Shown in pieces: positions 42,528 through 50,875 of a stretch of DNA of 64,000 nucleotides. The DNA lies in assembly GCA_016700055.1 (NCBI GenBank), contig CP064997.1:1984001-2048000 (forward strand), read 5' to 3'. The number at the start of each line of letters is the position of its first letter. Within the stretch, counting starts at the first letter, position 1. The notes below the pieces were generated by a model. That model saw nothing but the letters and a program-made list of their open reading frames with translations. It was not told where the DNA came from and ran no database searches. The position numbers were made by a program, and so were the translations under genes. The stretch is from Actinomycetota bacterium (GTDB taxonomy: Bacteria; Actinomycetota; Acidimicrobiia; Acidimicrobiales; Ilumatobacteraceae).

Positions 42528-44302
42528 TGGGACGCTCGAAGGCACTCGTCGTCGGTCTGGCGATCGGGATGCTGCCCGTGAGCCTGGCTTCGGGGTTGGG
42601 CGGCCTCAGTGTGCTGTTCCTCGCGTTCGTCGGCATCGTCGGCATCGTCGGCTACTGGCTCGTCGCTACGGTGCGCATGCGGACCGCCGGTGCAGAGCTG
42701 ACATGGACGCCGCCGACCGGATCCTTCGCGTTCGTGGCGGCGGCACCTCACTCTGCGAGCCACGCCAGCGTGGCGGCTGCTCTGGGGCGCGTCGAGTCGC
42801 GGCGAGTGCTCGACTCGGTCGCGTTCTGGACGGGCATCGGGTTCGGCGGGATGTCGGTGTGGCTGTTCGGCTGGGAATGGGGCGACGACCAAGGTGGCGA
42901 CATCGGCAGCTTCGCCGATCTCACCCCGTGGCTCGTCCACCCTCTCATCGGGATGATCCTCGTCTCGGCGCATCGGGCTCGCACGCGAGGCCGACGAGAC
43001 GGTGTCGCTGAACTGTTCGCGTCGTGTCCGGCGAGTGAACACGAGCGTGATGTCGGACACCTCGCGACGGCCTGGGTAGGCGCGCTGGCCGTCTTCTTGA
43101 TCGCCGCAGCGAGTCTCGCGGCCTTCGCGTTGCGCGCGGAGGTTGTCTGGGGGCCGTTCGGCGGCCGGCAAGTCGCGCAGATCGTCGGTTGCTCGTTCCT
43201 GGCGGTCGGCGCGACCGCGCTCGGCGTGCTGCTTGCCCGATCGGCCCCATGGTCGATCGCCCCGGTGGTGGTGCTCGTGGTGATCGGTCTGGCGCTGGTC
43301 CAGATCCCCAAGTGGGGCGACTCCGACGGCGTCGGCTGGGACCAGCTCACGACCGCACCGCCGATACAGGGCTACGAATCGCTCCCCAGCAGGCTCACCG
43401 CCATGCACTGGCGAGCGCACCAGGGCTGGATCGTTGCACTCGTCGCCGTCGTGGTCTGCCTCTTGCTGTGGGTCGGTAATCGCCGGCGAGCGCAAGCCGC
43501 AGCTCTCGCTTTCGCCGTGGCGGCGGCGGCAGCAGCCGGTTGGGCCGCGACCCGGCCCCTTTCCGACGCCGACGTCGATCGGATCGTGTCGATGATCACC
43601 GAACCCGAACGACACCAGGAGTGCACCGATTTCGGTGTACCCGTGTGCACCTTCCACGGCGACGATGCCCTGGCCGAAGCGTTCGGGCCGCACCTCACCG
43701 CCGTCTTGGATGCCGTGCCAGCCGGAGCGAGCATCGACGACCTTGTCTTCCGCCAGGGTTCCGACGTGCGGGTCAGCGCGTTTCCCGATCCGATCGCGGC
43801 GCGGCTCGCCGGTTGGCGCCCGGCACCGGGCGTCGCCCCGGTCGAGCTCACCACCGACGGCTACGACGCAGCCCGGTTCTGGTTGGCCTTGGCTGCCACC
43901 GGCGTTGCCGACGAGACCGCACCGGGCACCGTGGTCGATCTTGGCGGCCAAGCGCGTGGCGTCGTCGTCATCTGGCTCGCCACCCGCGAGGTCCCCGAAC
44001 AGCGTGCCCTCACCGAGATGGCTTCACTCGCCCCTTCCACAGACCACGGCCAGGAATGGTATGGCTCACGGCCCTGGCCGGACCCCTGCCGCGCGGGCAC
44101 GACACCCGTGTCGTGGGCTCACAGCGACCTAGAGGCGACACGCCAGCTGATCGCGGCCCCCGAGGAGGAGGTGACGGCCGTCCTTCACGCCCGCTGGAAC
44201 GAGTGGCTCGACCCGGCTATCCCGACGGATGCGTTGCTGGAGGCCCTCGGAGCGCCGGCCCTCGCGGTGTCTCCTGGCCGTACCCCGGTGACGCAATGCT
44301 GA
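42527..44302 (+). CDS. Large membrane protein of the ECF/ABC operon (permease-like)
   Basis: The 591-residue protein starts at ATG 42527, overlapping the ATPase stop (TGATG). The N-terminal 330 residues hold about nine TM helices (e.g. LSVLFLAFVGIVGIVGYWLV, GALAVFLIAAASLAAFAL, IAPVVVLVVIGLALVQIP). The C-terminal 240 residues form a soluble, probably extracytoplasmic domain with four cysteines, including HQECTDFGVPVCTF. This looks like an ABC permease joined to an extracellular domain. No named family is recognised. Confidence 0.72.
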   Translation: MGRSKALVVGLAIGMLPVSLASGLGGLSVLFLAFVGIVGIVGYWLVATVRMRTAGAELTWTPPTGSFAFVAAAPHSASHASVAAALGRVESRRVLDSVAFWTGIGFGGMSVWLFGWEWGDDQGGDIGSFADLTPWLVHPLIGMILVSAHRARTRGRRDGVAELFASCPASEHERDVGHLATAWVGALAVFLIAAASLAAFALRAEVVWGPFGGRQVAQIVGCSFLAVGATALGVLLARSAPWSIAPVVVLVVIGLALVQIPKWGDSDGVGWDQLTTAPPIQGYESLPSRLTAMHWRAHQGWIVALVAVVVCLLLWVGNRRRAQAAALAFAVAAAAAAGWAATRPLSDADVDRIVSMITEPERHQECTDFGVPVCTFHGDDALAEAFGPHLTAVLDAVPAGASIDDLVFRQGSDVRVSAFPDPIAARLAGWRPAPGVAPVELTTDGYDAARFWLALAATGVADETAPGTVVDLGGQARGVVVIWLATREVPEQRALTEMASLAPSTDHGQEWYGSRPWPDPCRAGTTPVSWAHSDLEATRQLIAAPEEEVTAVLHARWNEWLDPAIPTDALLEALGAPALAVSPGRTPVTQC

Positions 44303-44919
44303 TCCGCCCCCGACTCGACTCGTTGGTGGTGCGCTCGTTGCCCTGGCCCGAGGTCGCGGTCGTGCTCGCGCTCGCGACCGCACCGACGCTGTTGGTCGCC
44401 GTTCGCCACGGACGTTCGCCCGACGACGCCCTCCTCTTCTGGATGGTCGTCGCCGGAGCGGTGTTCGGCTTTGCATTCGACGAACCGGCGCGGGCGGTGC
44501 TCGATGCGGTTGCGACGCCGCTTGCCCGTCGGACCATTGCGCGGCTTGCCGTGCTCGCCGTCGCCATCGGGGTGTCCGGCCTCGCCGTCGTCCTGGTCGT
44601 GCGCATCGACGGCGGCTCGCTCACTCCCGCGCGAGCACAAGCACCCGCACTGCTGGCCGTGATCGCGCTGAGCTGCGCTGCCGCGTCCGTCGGCCGACGA
44701 CGAGGTGCAGATCGGGTGTCGCTCGGCGAGGCGGCAGTCGGCCCGATGGCCGTCCTCGTGGCGAGCGGGCTCGCCCAGCGCTACCCCTGGCTCCCGACGA
44801 TCATCGACGACAGGCTCGCTCATCGCTGGTTGATACCGGCCCTGGCGGCCTTCGCGCTCGCCGCCTGGAACACCCGCGACCCGTACTCCCCCCCCTCGCG
44901 TTCTCGGTCGGATTTGTGA
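44296..44919 (+). CDS. Six-helix membrane protein ending inside a 47-bp repeat
   Basis: The 207-residue product starts MLIRPRLDSLVVRSLPWPEV at ATG 44296, overlapping the preceding gene by 7 nt. It has about five to six TM helices, such as VAVVLALATAPTLLVAV, LFWMVVAGAVFGFAF and IPALAALAALAAWNT-like regions. It is probably the second permease subunit of the ABC operon. The final residues PPSRSRSDL and the TGA (44917-44919) are encoded by the 47-bp repeat. Confidence 0.75.
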   Translation: MLIRPRLDSLVVRSLPWPEVAVVLALATAPTLLVAVRHGRSPDDALLFWMVVAGAVFGFAFDEPARAVLDAVATPLARRTIARLAVLAVAIGVSGLAVVLVVRIDGGSLTPARAQAPALLAVIALSCAAASVGRRRGADRVSLGEAAVGPMAVLVASGLAQRYPWLPTIIDDRLAHRWLIPALAAFALAAWNTRDPYSPPSRSRSDL

Positions 44920-44947
44920 CACATAGCGCGACTCATCCGACCGAGAA
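44901..44947 (-). repeat. 47-bp palindromic element, copy 8 (contains a stop codon)
   Basis: Reverse orientation, inner variant GAG. It provides the TGA of the plus-strand membrane gene (44919) and lies 12 nt from the convergent acyl-CoA synthetase stop (44960). Confidence 0.95.
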
Positions 44948-44959
44948 CGCGTAGGGGCG

Positions 44960-46687
44960 CTACATCGTCTCCGCGAAGGTGGCCGTGCCTTCGCCGCGCA
45001 GGACGTTCTTCAGCAGCTTGCCGCTCGCGTTGCGGGGCAGCTTGTCGCCGCTCACCTCGACGTACGCCGGAACCTTGAACGCGGCCAGTCCGGCGGCCAC
45101 CCACTCGCGGATCTCGGCCTCGCTCATCGTCTCGCCGGGTTCGAGCTGCACGACGGCCTTGACCTCTTCACCGAGCTCGGGGTGCGGCACGCCGATCACC
45201 GCCGCATCGGCGACCTTCGGATGGTCGACGAGGCGCTGCTCGATCTCCACGCAGTAGATGTTCTCGCCGCCGCGGATGATCATGTCCTTCTTGCGGTCGG
45301 TGATGTACAAGAACCCGTCCTCGTCGACGTTGCCGAGGTCGCCGGTACGCAGCCAGCCTTCTGCGTCGATCGCCTCGGCGGTGGCCTCGGGCTTGTTCCA
45401 GTACCCGGCCATCAGGATCGGACCGGAGATGCAGACCTCACCGGTGCTGCCCACCGGCACCTCGATGCCGTCGGCGTCGACGATCTTCAACTTCACCGTC
45501 GGCACGGGGGGACCGACCGAGGTCGACCGCTCGACGGCATCCTGGCCGGAGATGACCGTCGCCACGGACGACGTCTCGGTCAGCCCGTACGCATTGGAGG
45601 TCGAGGCGACGTTGGGGAACGTCTCGCGGATCATGCGCTGCAGCTCCCCGGCCGACGGCGACCCCCCGAAGCCGACGCTCTTCACGGTGCTGGTGTCGTA
45701 GTCGTGGCGCCCCGGGTGTTCGCAGACGCGCCACACCATGGTGGGCACTGTGGCCCACACCGTCACCCGGTGCTGCTCGATGAGCGCCAGCGCGATCTCG
45801 GGCGTGAACCGACCTTCGGGCATGACCAGCTTGAGGCCGGCGAGGAGGCCGACGACGAGCGTCGAATGGCAGCCCGAGACGTGGAACAGCGGCGACGTGA
45901 ACAGCGCCACGTTCTGGCCGTCACCGGCGTCGGGAAGCGCGCCACCGCCGCTCGACATCGCTCCCGCGACCGCGTTGTAGAGCGTGTTCTGGAGGTTGGC
46001 GATCATGCTGCGATGGGTCGAGATGGCACCCTTCGACCGGCCGGTGGTACCCGACGTGTAGAAGATGACGGCCGGGTCGTCCTCGGCGATCTCCTCCTCC
46101 ACGAAGGCGTCCGTCGGCGACCCGACGAGCTCGTCGAAGGTGTGCATGCGGGGGTCGTCGGCGAGGTCGAAGTCCGACGGTGTGCAGCCGACGAGGAAGA
46201 CGTGCTGCAGGGACGGCGCCTCGTCGAGCGAGCCGGCGATGCGCTCGAATCGCTTCCGGTCCGCGACGAGCACCTTCGCGCCGGAATCCTGCAGTCCGTA
46301 CTCGATCTCGTCGGTGGTCCACCACCCGTTCAGGCCGACGAGGATCGCGCCCTGCTGGACCGTCGCCCAGAACGTGAGGCACCACTCCGGGTTGTTCTGC
46401 GACAGCACCGCCACCCGGTCGCCCTTGCCGAGACCGAAGCGGTCACGCAGGGCATGGGCGACGCCGTTGGCACTGCGGACGAACGTGGCGAACCCGTAGG
46501 TGCGATCGCCGTAGACGATGAACTCCTTCGCGTCGCCGTGCATCATCGCCGTCTCGGCCACCGACCGCAGCGAAGGCATGCGGTTGGCGTACACCTCCAT
46601 CTGGCGCCCGAGCACTGTGTCGGTGACGACCTCGAACATCCCGCCCGGGCCAGTCAGCAGGCTCCGTACCTCTGCTGCTGTCGGCAT
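44960..46687 (-). CDS. Acyl-CoA synthetase / AMP-dependent ligase
   Basis: The 575-residue ANL-superfamily enzyme starts MPTAAEVRSLLTGPGGMFEV at ATG 46687, with GGGGAG just upstream. Motifs: P-loop VIFYTSGTTGRSKGAISTHR, A5 NAYGLTETSSV, A7 EGWLRTGDLGNVDEDGFLYI, A8 DRKKDMIIRGGENIYCVEIE, and A10 KLPRNASGKLLKNVLRG with catalytic lysine. It activates a carboxylic acid to an acyl-adenylate and transfers it to CoA. It is most like medium/long-chain fatty acyl-CoA synthetases. Substrate unknown. Confidence 0.92.
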   Translation of the reverse strand: MPTAAEVRSLLTGPGGMFEVVTDTVLGRQMEVYANRMPSLRSVAETAMMHGDAKEFIVYGDRTYGFATFVRSANGVAHALRDRFGLGKGDRVAVLSQNNPEWCLTFWATVQQGAILVGLNGWWTTDEIEYGLQDSGAKVLVADRKRFERIAGSLDEAPSLQHVFLVGCTPSDFDLADDPRMHTFDELVGSPTDAFVEEEIAEDDPAVIFYTSGTTGRSKGAISTHRSMIANLQNTLYNAVAGAMSSGGGALPDAGDGQNVALFTSPLFHVSGCHSTLVVGLLAGLKLVMPEGRFTPEIALALIEQHRVTVWATVPTMVWRVCEHPGRHDYDTSTVKSVGFGGSPSAGELQRMIRETFPNVASTSNAYGLTETSSVATVISGQDAVERSTSVGPPVPTVKLKIVDADGIEVPVGSTGEVCISGPILMAGYWNKPEATAEAIDAEGWLRTGDLGNVDEDGFLYITDRKKDMIIRGGENIYCVEIEQRLVDHPKVADAAVIGVPHPELGEEVKAVVQLEPGETMSEAEIREWVAAGLAAFKVPAYVEVSGDKLPRNASGKLLKNVLRGEGTATFAETM

Positions 46688-46779
46688 CGCTCCCCCTCGT
46701 CCGTGCGTTGTCCACGCGTCGATCGTGCCAGCGGGCAAAGCTAACCGCCGGGCGTAGATGCCGGGTCAGCGGAGCGGAC

Positions 46780-49506
46780 TCAGTCGGCGTGCAGGGTCGA
46801 CATGTGCACCGGTCGCAGCCGCTGGGCGATGCTTGAACCGATCCAGGTGACGACTCCGGCGAGAAGCGGCACACCGAGCACGAGCAGCCCCAAGGTGAGC
46901 CACGACACGTCGATCGGAGTCGGGCCGGGGTTCCCGTCGTCGATGGCCCGCAGCACGGCGACGATCAGCAGCAGTCCCGCCGGGAGGGCGAGCAGCGTGC
47001 CGGTCAGCGACATCAGCACGGCCTTCTCGGCCGCGACGCGTCGCAAGGTGCTCGGCTTGGCGCCGACTGCGGTCAGCACGTCGCGCTCGTCGCGGCTCTC
47101 GGCAGCGGACAAGGCGAGGCCGACGGCGACGACGAAGAGCGTGAGCAGCAGCGCGGCGGCGGCGATCGAAAGCTGGATGAGATCGGTGCGGACGTCGTTG
47201 CCCGGGTAGGGGGGCGCGACGATCTGCACCGGTTCGGCGGTGTCGGTACCGGTTTCGGGGACGTCGAACACGAGCGGACCGAACTCGGCCGGGTTGAGCT
47301 CTCGCTGCAGGTCCATCAGTCGGCGGAGCTGATCTCCGTTCAAATCCTCGGCGGCGCGCACGACGACGGCATCGTCGACGACGGCCAGGCCGAGCTCGCG
47401 AGCTGCTTTCTCGGTGACGAGCGTGCCCCATACCCCGCCCTGCGACTCGAACGCTTCGGTGGTCGCGGCGACGCGGAAGGTCCGCTCGCCCGAGCCCTCG
47501 ATGTCGATCACCTGCTCGAACGACTCCTCGACCTCTCCGCCGGACACATCGAAGAGAGTCATCGCGCCGATCTCGTCGAGACGTGCCCGATCCCGCTCGG
47601 AGAGGCCGATCATCTCGAGCACGACCGGGTCCGCGATCACCATCGAACCGGTGGCATCCATCGGGAGCCCCTCGGCCGATATGCCGTAGCGGTCCTCCGG
47701 GAAGGGTGCCGGGTCCCACACCGCGGCGCGCCGCACGGTGGAGGTTCCACCGGTGATCGACATCACCTGGTCGACCAGCTCGTCGGTGATGGTGATCGGC
47801 GTGTAGAGCGGTGGGTCGACGATCCCGTTCTCGAAGCCGTATTCGGGCCAGATCGCGGAGGTGACGATGACGGCGTCAAGGGGCACATTGAGGATCTCGT
47901 CCGGATCGTGATGCTCGATCTGCGACGTGGCGAGCGCGGTGGAGCCGGCGATGGCAAACGCCGCGGTGGCGGCGATCGCGGTGACCACGCCGGCGCTGCG
48001 GGTGCGGGTGCGGGCCAGGCTGCGCGCCGCAAGCCGCCACGATCCTGCCGCTCGTGCGCCCACCCGGCCGGCAGTGTCGACCGCGAGCGGTGTGATGCAG
48101 CACATGCCGAACAGCGCACCGAGACCGCCGATCACCGCCACCGCCGCGTGCAGGTTGGCGTTCGAGCCGTCACCACCGGTCGATGCAGCAGCAGCGAAGG
48201 CCATCAGCGCGGTTCCCCCCGCGAAGAGGGCGAGCCCGATCGGCACGAGACGCCGGGGCACGACGCCGAGTGGCCGGCGGCCGGCCAGGGCGGCGAGCAC
48301 CGGCACGCGTACGGTGCTGCGGGCGGGAACGAGCGCGGCGACCGTGGCCGCGGCCACACCGGTGACGACGACGATCGCCAGGTCACCGGCGGCGATCTCG
48401 TAGCTGCCGAGCCGCCGGGAGACGACGAACTCGGCGAGGTCGTGCGACAGCACCAGGGCGACCAGCGCGACGCCCGCACCGGCGATCGATCCGATGAGCC
48501 CGCTCCACGACCCCTGCAGCGCGAGGGTGCGGCGCAGCAGGCGGCGGTCCGCGCCGTTGGCCGACAGCTGACCGAGGGTCACCAGCTGGCGGCTGGCGCT
48601 GGTGGCGAATGCGGAGGCGATGACGATGCTGACCACGCACAGCGCGAGCGCACCCGCCACCCATCCCCACGCCATCGCCGCGGTGGAGGGTTCGCCGGTG
48701 TCGGAGTCGACGAACCCGGGTAGGACGTCGCGGGCGAACGCGTTGCCGAACGCCCCCAGCTCGCCCAGTGCCGCGGTCTCCTCGGGGGACGTCCCGGCCG
48801 GGAGGTCGATGAAGATCTGTTCGCCGCGGTGCCCCGCGGCGACGCGGTCCCAGTCGAACTCCCCGAAGATGAACAACTGCTCGCGGAACGAGTCGCTGTG
48901 ACGCACGATTCCCGTGACGGTCCAGTCGCCCGCGGGGGAGTCGAGGGTCAAGACGTCGCCTACGCCGACGTCGAAGTGGTCGGCGGTGCTTCGGTCGAGC
49001 GCGATCTCGTCGGCTGCGGTAGGGGCTCGGCCGTCTCGCACCTCGACGACCCCGCGCACCAGCGGAGCGTCGAGATCGAAGTCGAGGAACTGGATGAAGG
49101 AGGTCTGGCCGCCGCCGCTCGCCAAGGCGTACGTCCTGCCGTATCGCTCGAACGTCGACCCGGCGGGCAGCCGCGCTGCCCACTCCTCGTCGGTCAGGCC
49201 GGTGCCGGTAGTGGCCCGGCCGTCGGAGTCCCACATCTCCAGGCGCACATCTGCCTGGCCGCCCGTGCGCTGGAACTTCTCCGCCCACGTGTCCGCCTGC
49301 GTTCGTACGAGCACGCTGCCGAACACCATCGCCATCACCGGTCCGGCGACCAGCAAGGTGACGAGCGCGGTGCGTCCGGGACGGCGGCGCACCTCACGGC
49401 GCGCGAGCCGAGCGGCGAGACGCCAGCGGGGGGCCGATGGCACGGCAGGTCGGGCGGGTTCCACCGGGCGGACGCCGGCCGCGGGAGGGTCCTCGAGCAG
49501 CGTCAT
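46780..49506 (-). CDS. ABC transporter permease of the MacB/FtsX type
   Basis: The 908-residue permease has two FtsX-like units. It starts MTLLEDPPAAGVRPVEPARP, then TM1 (ALVTLLVAGPVMAMVFGSVL), an extracytoplasmic MacB-like domain (about 70-260), TM2-4, a second unit starting near residue 490 (AGVVTAIAATAAFAIAGSTA), a second outer domain and C-terminal helices (LIQLSIAAAALLLTLFVVAV). Its start overlaps the ATPase stop by ATGA. Such permeases export peptides, lipids or antibiotics or transmit mechanical signals. The PadR gene two upstream suggests inducible export. Confidence 0.9.
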   Translation of the reverse strand: MTLLEDPPAAGVRPVEPARPAVPSAPRWRLAARLARREVRRRPGRTALVTLLVAGPVMAMVFGSVLVRTQADTWAEKFQRTGGQADVRLEMWDSDGRATTGTGLTDEEWAARLPAGSTFERYGRTYALASGGGQTSFIQFLDFDLDAPLVRGVVEVRDGRAPTAADEIALDRSTADHFDVGVGDVLTLDSPAGDWTVTGIVRHSDSFREQLFIFGEFDWDRVAAGHRGEQIFIDLPAGTSPEETAALGELGAFGNAFARDVLPGFVDSDTGEPSTAAMAWGWVAGALALCVVSIVIASAFATSASRQLVTLGQLSANGADRRLLRRTLALQGSWSGLIGSIAGAGVALVALVLSHDLAEFVVSRRLGSYEIAAGDLAIVVVTGVAAATVAALVPARSTVRVPVLAALAGRRPLGVVPRRLVPIGLALFAGGTALMAFAAAASTGGDGSNANLHAAVAVIGGLGALFGMCCITPLAVDTAGRVGARAAGSWRLAARSLARTRTRSAGVVTAIAATAAFAIAGSTALATSQIEHHDPDEILNVPLDAVIVTSAIWPEYGFENGIVDPPLYTPITITDELVDQVMSITGGTSTVRRAAVWDPAPFPEDRYGISAEGLPMDATGSMVIADPVVLEMIGLSERDRARLDEIGAMTLFDVSGGEVEESFEQVIDIEGSGERTFRVAATTEAFESQGGVWGTLVTEKAARELGLAVVDDAVVVRAAEDLNGDQLRRLMDLQRELNPAEFGPLVFDVPETGTDTAEPVQIVAPPYPGNDVRTDLIQLSIAAAALLLTLFVVAVGLALSAAESRDERDVLTAVGAKPSTLRRVAAEKAVLMSLTGTLLALPAGLLLIVAVLRAIDDGNPGPTPIDVSWLTLGLLVLGVPLLAGVVTWIGSSIAQRLRPVHMSTLHAD

Positions 49507-50252
49507 CGCGAAACCCCAGCCGCGGCAGTCGCCGGCTCGGGGGTGTGAGGGCGCGTCTCGTCGACGATGCGGCCGTCGCGGAGGAACACCACGCGGTCCG
49601 CCCACGACGCGAAGCGCGGCTCGTGCGTGACGAGGACCACCGCCGTGCCATGGTCCGCGGGCAGGGCGGCGAGCAGCTCGATCACCTGGTCGCTGTTGAG
49701 GGTGTCGAGCGAGCCTGTCGGCTCGTCGGCCAAGAGCACCCGCCGCGTTCCGACGACCGCACGGGCGATGGCGATGCGCTGCTGTTGGCCTCCGCTGAAG
49801 TCGTCGGGGTAGCGGTCGAGGTGATGCGACAACCCGACCATGTTCAGCGTGTCGAGCGCGGCCCGGCGAGCGGCGCCGGTACCGATGCCGTCCAGCTCGA
49901 GCGGCAGCATCACGTTCTCCACCGCAGTCAGGGACGGCATCAGGTTGAGCCGCTGGAACACGTATCCCACATCGCGGCGGCGGACCTCGGCCTGCTCGGC
50001 AAGCGACATCGTGGCCAGGTCGCGGCCACCGACCAGCACCCGCCCCGCAGTGGGCCTCTCGAGCGCGCCCGCCAAGTGCAACAAGGTGCTCTTCCCGCAC
50101 CCGCTCGGGCCCATCACCGCGACGATCTCGCCCGGCTGCACCTGCAGCGAGATGCCGTCCACGGCGGTAACCGCGGTGGAGCCCGAGCCGAAGGTCTTCG
50201 CGACGTCGACGAACTCGAGGACCGGGTCGCTGTAGGAGGTTGCTGTCGTCAT
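49503..50252 (-). CDS. ABC transporter ATP-binding protein (MacB/LolD type)
   Basis: The 249-residue ATPase has Walker A AVMGPSGCGKSTLLHLAGAL, Q-loop VGYVFQRLNLMPSLT, signature DFSGGQQQRIAIARAVVG, Walker B VLLADEPTGSLDTLN and H-loop VVLVTHEPRFAS. This is the LolD/MacB subfamily and partners the downstream FtsX-type permease. Start ATG 50252 overlaps the PadR stop by ATGA, so the three genes form one operon expressed from the PadR promoter. Confidence 0.94.
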   Translation of the reverse strand: MTTATSYSDPVLEFVDVAKTFGSGSTAVTAVDGISLQVQPGEIVAVMGPSGCGKSTLLHLAGALERPTAGRVLVGGRDLATMSLAEQAEVRRRDVGYVFQRLNLMPSLTAVENVMLPLELDGIGTGAARRAALDTLNMVGLSHHLDRYPDDFSGGQQQRIAIARAVVGTRRVLLADEPTGSLDTLNSDQVIELLAALPADHGTAVVLVTHEPRFASWADRVVFLRDGRIVDETRPHTPEPATAAAGVSR

Positions 50253-50791
50253 CGGGTATCTCCAGTCGTCGGATCGTCGGCGTTCAACAGCCGCGCCTCG
50301 CACAGGTCGAGCCAGCGCAGGTCGGCCTCGGCGCGCACCACGAGGGCGTCGGTGACGAGCGCGGCGGCGAGCGCACCGGCACCGTCCTTGGGGCTTCGCG
50401 CCGGCCGGGCGCGTCGGCGCTGCTGGAGCAGCGCGAGCAGCGCGGTGCGGTGGCGGGTGATCACCCCGAGCGCATGCGCCGGGCCGTGCTCGATGGCCAT
50501 CAGCACCTTGAGCATCAGCTCGTCGCGGGGCGGGGGATCGTCGAGCGGGACCGCTTCCCACCAGTCCCCGAGGGCCTGGGCCCCGTCGGCGGTGATGCTG
50601 TAGGTCTTCTGCCCCTGTGAATCCTGAACGAGCACCAACCCGTCGCGCTCCAGCCGGTCGAGGGTGGTGTACACCTGGCCCACGTTGAGCGGCCACACAC
50701 CACCGGTCACCACCTCGAACTCGGTCTTCAGCTGGTAGCCGTGGCGCGGGCCCTCGTGGAGGAGTGCAAGGAGACCTTCCCGAACCGCCAT
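50249..50791 (-). CDS. PadR-family transcriptional regulator
   Basis: The 180-residue protein starts MAVREGLLALLHEGPRHGYQ at ATG 50791, the classic PadR N-terminus. The winged helix includes LKTEFEVVTGGVWPLNVGQV and YTTLDRLERDGLVLVQD. The C-terminal helical part is a PadR vinculin-like dimerisation domain (RDELMLKVLMAIEHG). It probably represses its own operon, including the exporter, through the palindrome at 50802-50820, and is released by a ligand or drug. An upstream in-frame ATG at 50827 falls in the promoter and is not used. Confidence 0.92.
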   Translation of the reverse strand: MAVREGLLALLHEGPRHGYQLKTEFEVVTGGVWPLNVGQVYTTLDRLERDGLVLVQDSQGQKTYSITADGAQALGDWWEAVPLDDPPPRDELMLKVLMAIEHGPAHALGVITRHRTALLALLQQRRRARPARSPKDGAGALAAALVTDALVVRAEADLRWLDLCEARLLNADDPTTGDTR

Positions 50792-50798
50792 GTTCCTC

Positions 50799-50827
50799 AG
50801 TATGCATACTCCGTATGCATGTGTCAA
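50799..50827 (-). promoter_or_regulatory. PadR operon promoter with operator palindrome in the spacer
   Basis: On the minus strand, TTGACA (50827-50822) and CATACT (50804-50799) are 17 bp apart, fitting a sigma-70 promoter. The perfect inverted repeat ATGCATAC-nnn-GTATGCAT (50802-50820) occupies most of the spacer and the -10. The -10 ends 7 nt before the start codon, so the mRNA leader is very short or absent. This layout fits autorepression by PadR. Confidence 0.7.
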
Positions 50828-50875
50828 GCTCTTGCGCAGCAGCCGTTCTCGGTCGGATGAGTCGCGCTATGTGTC

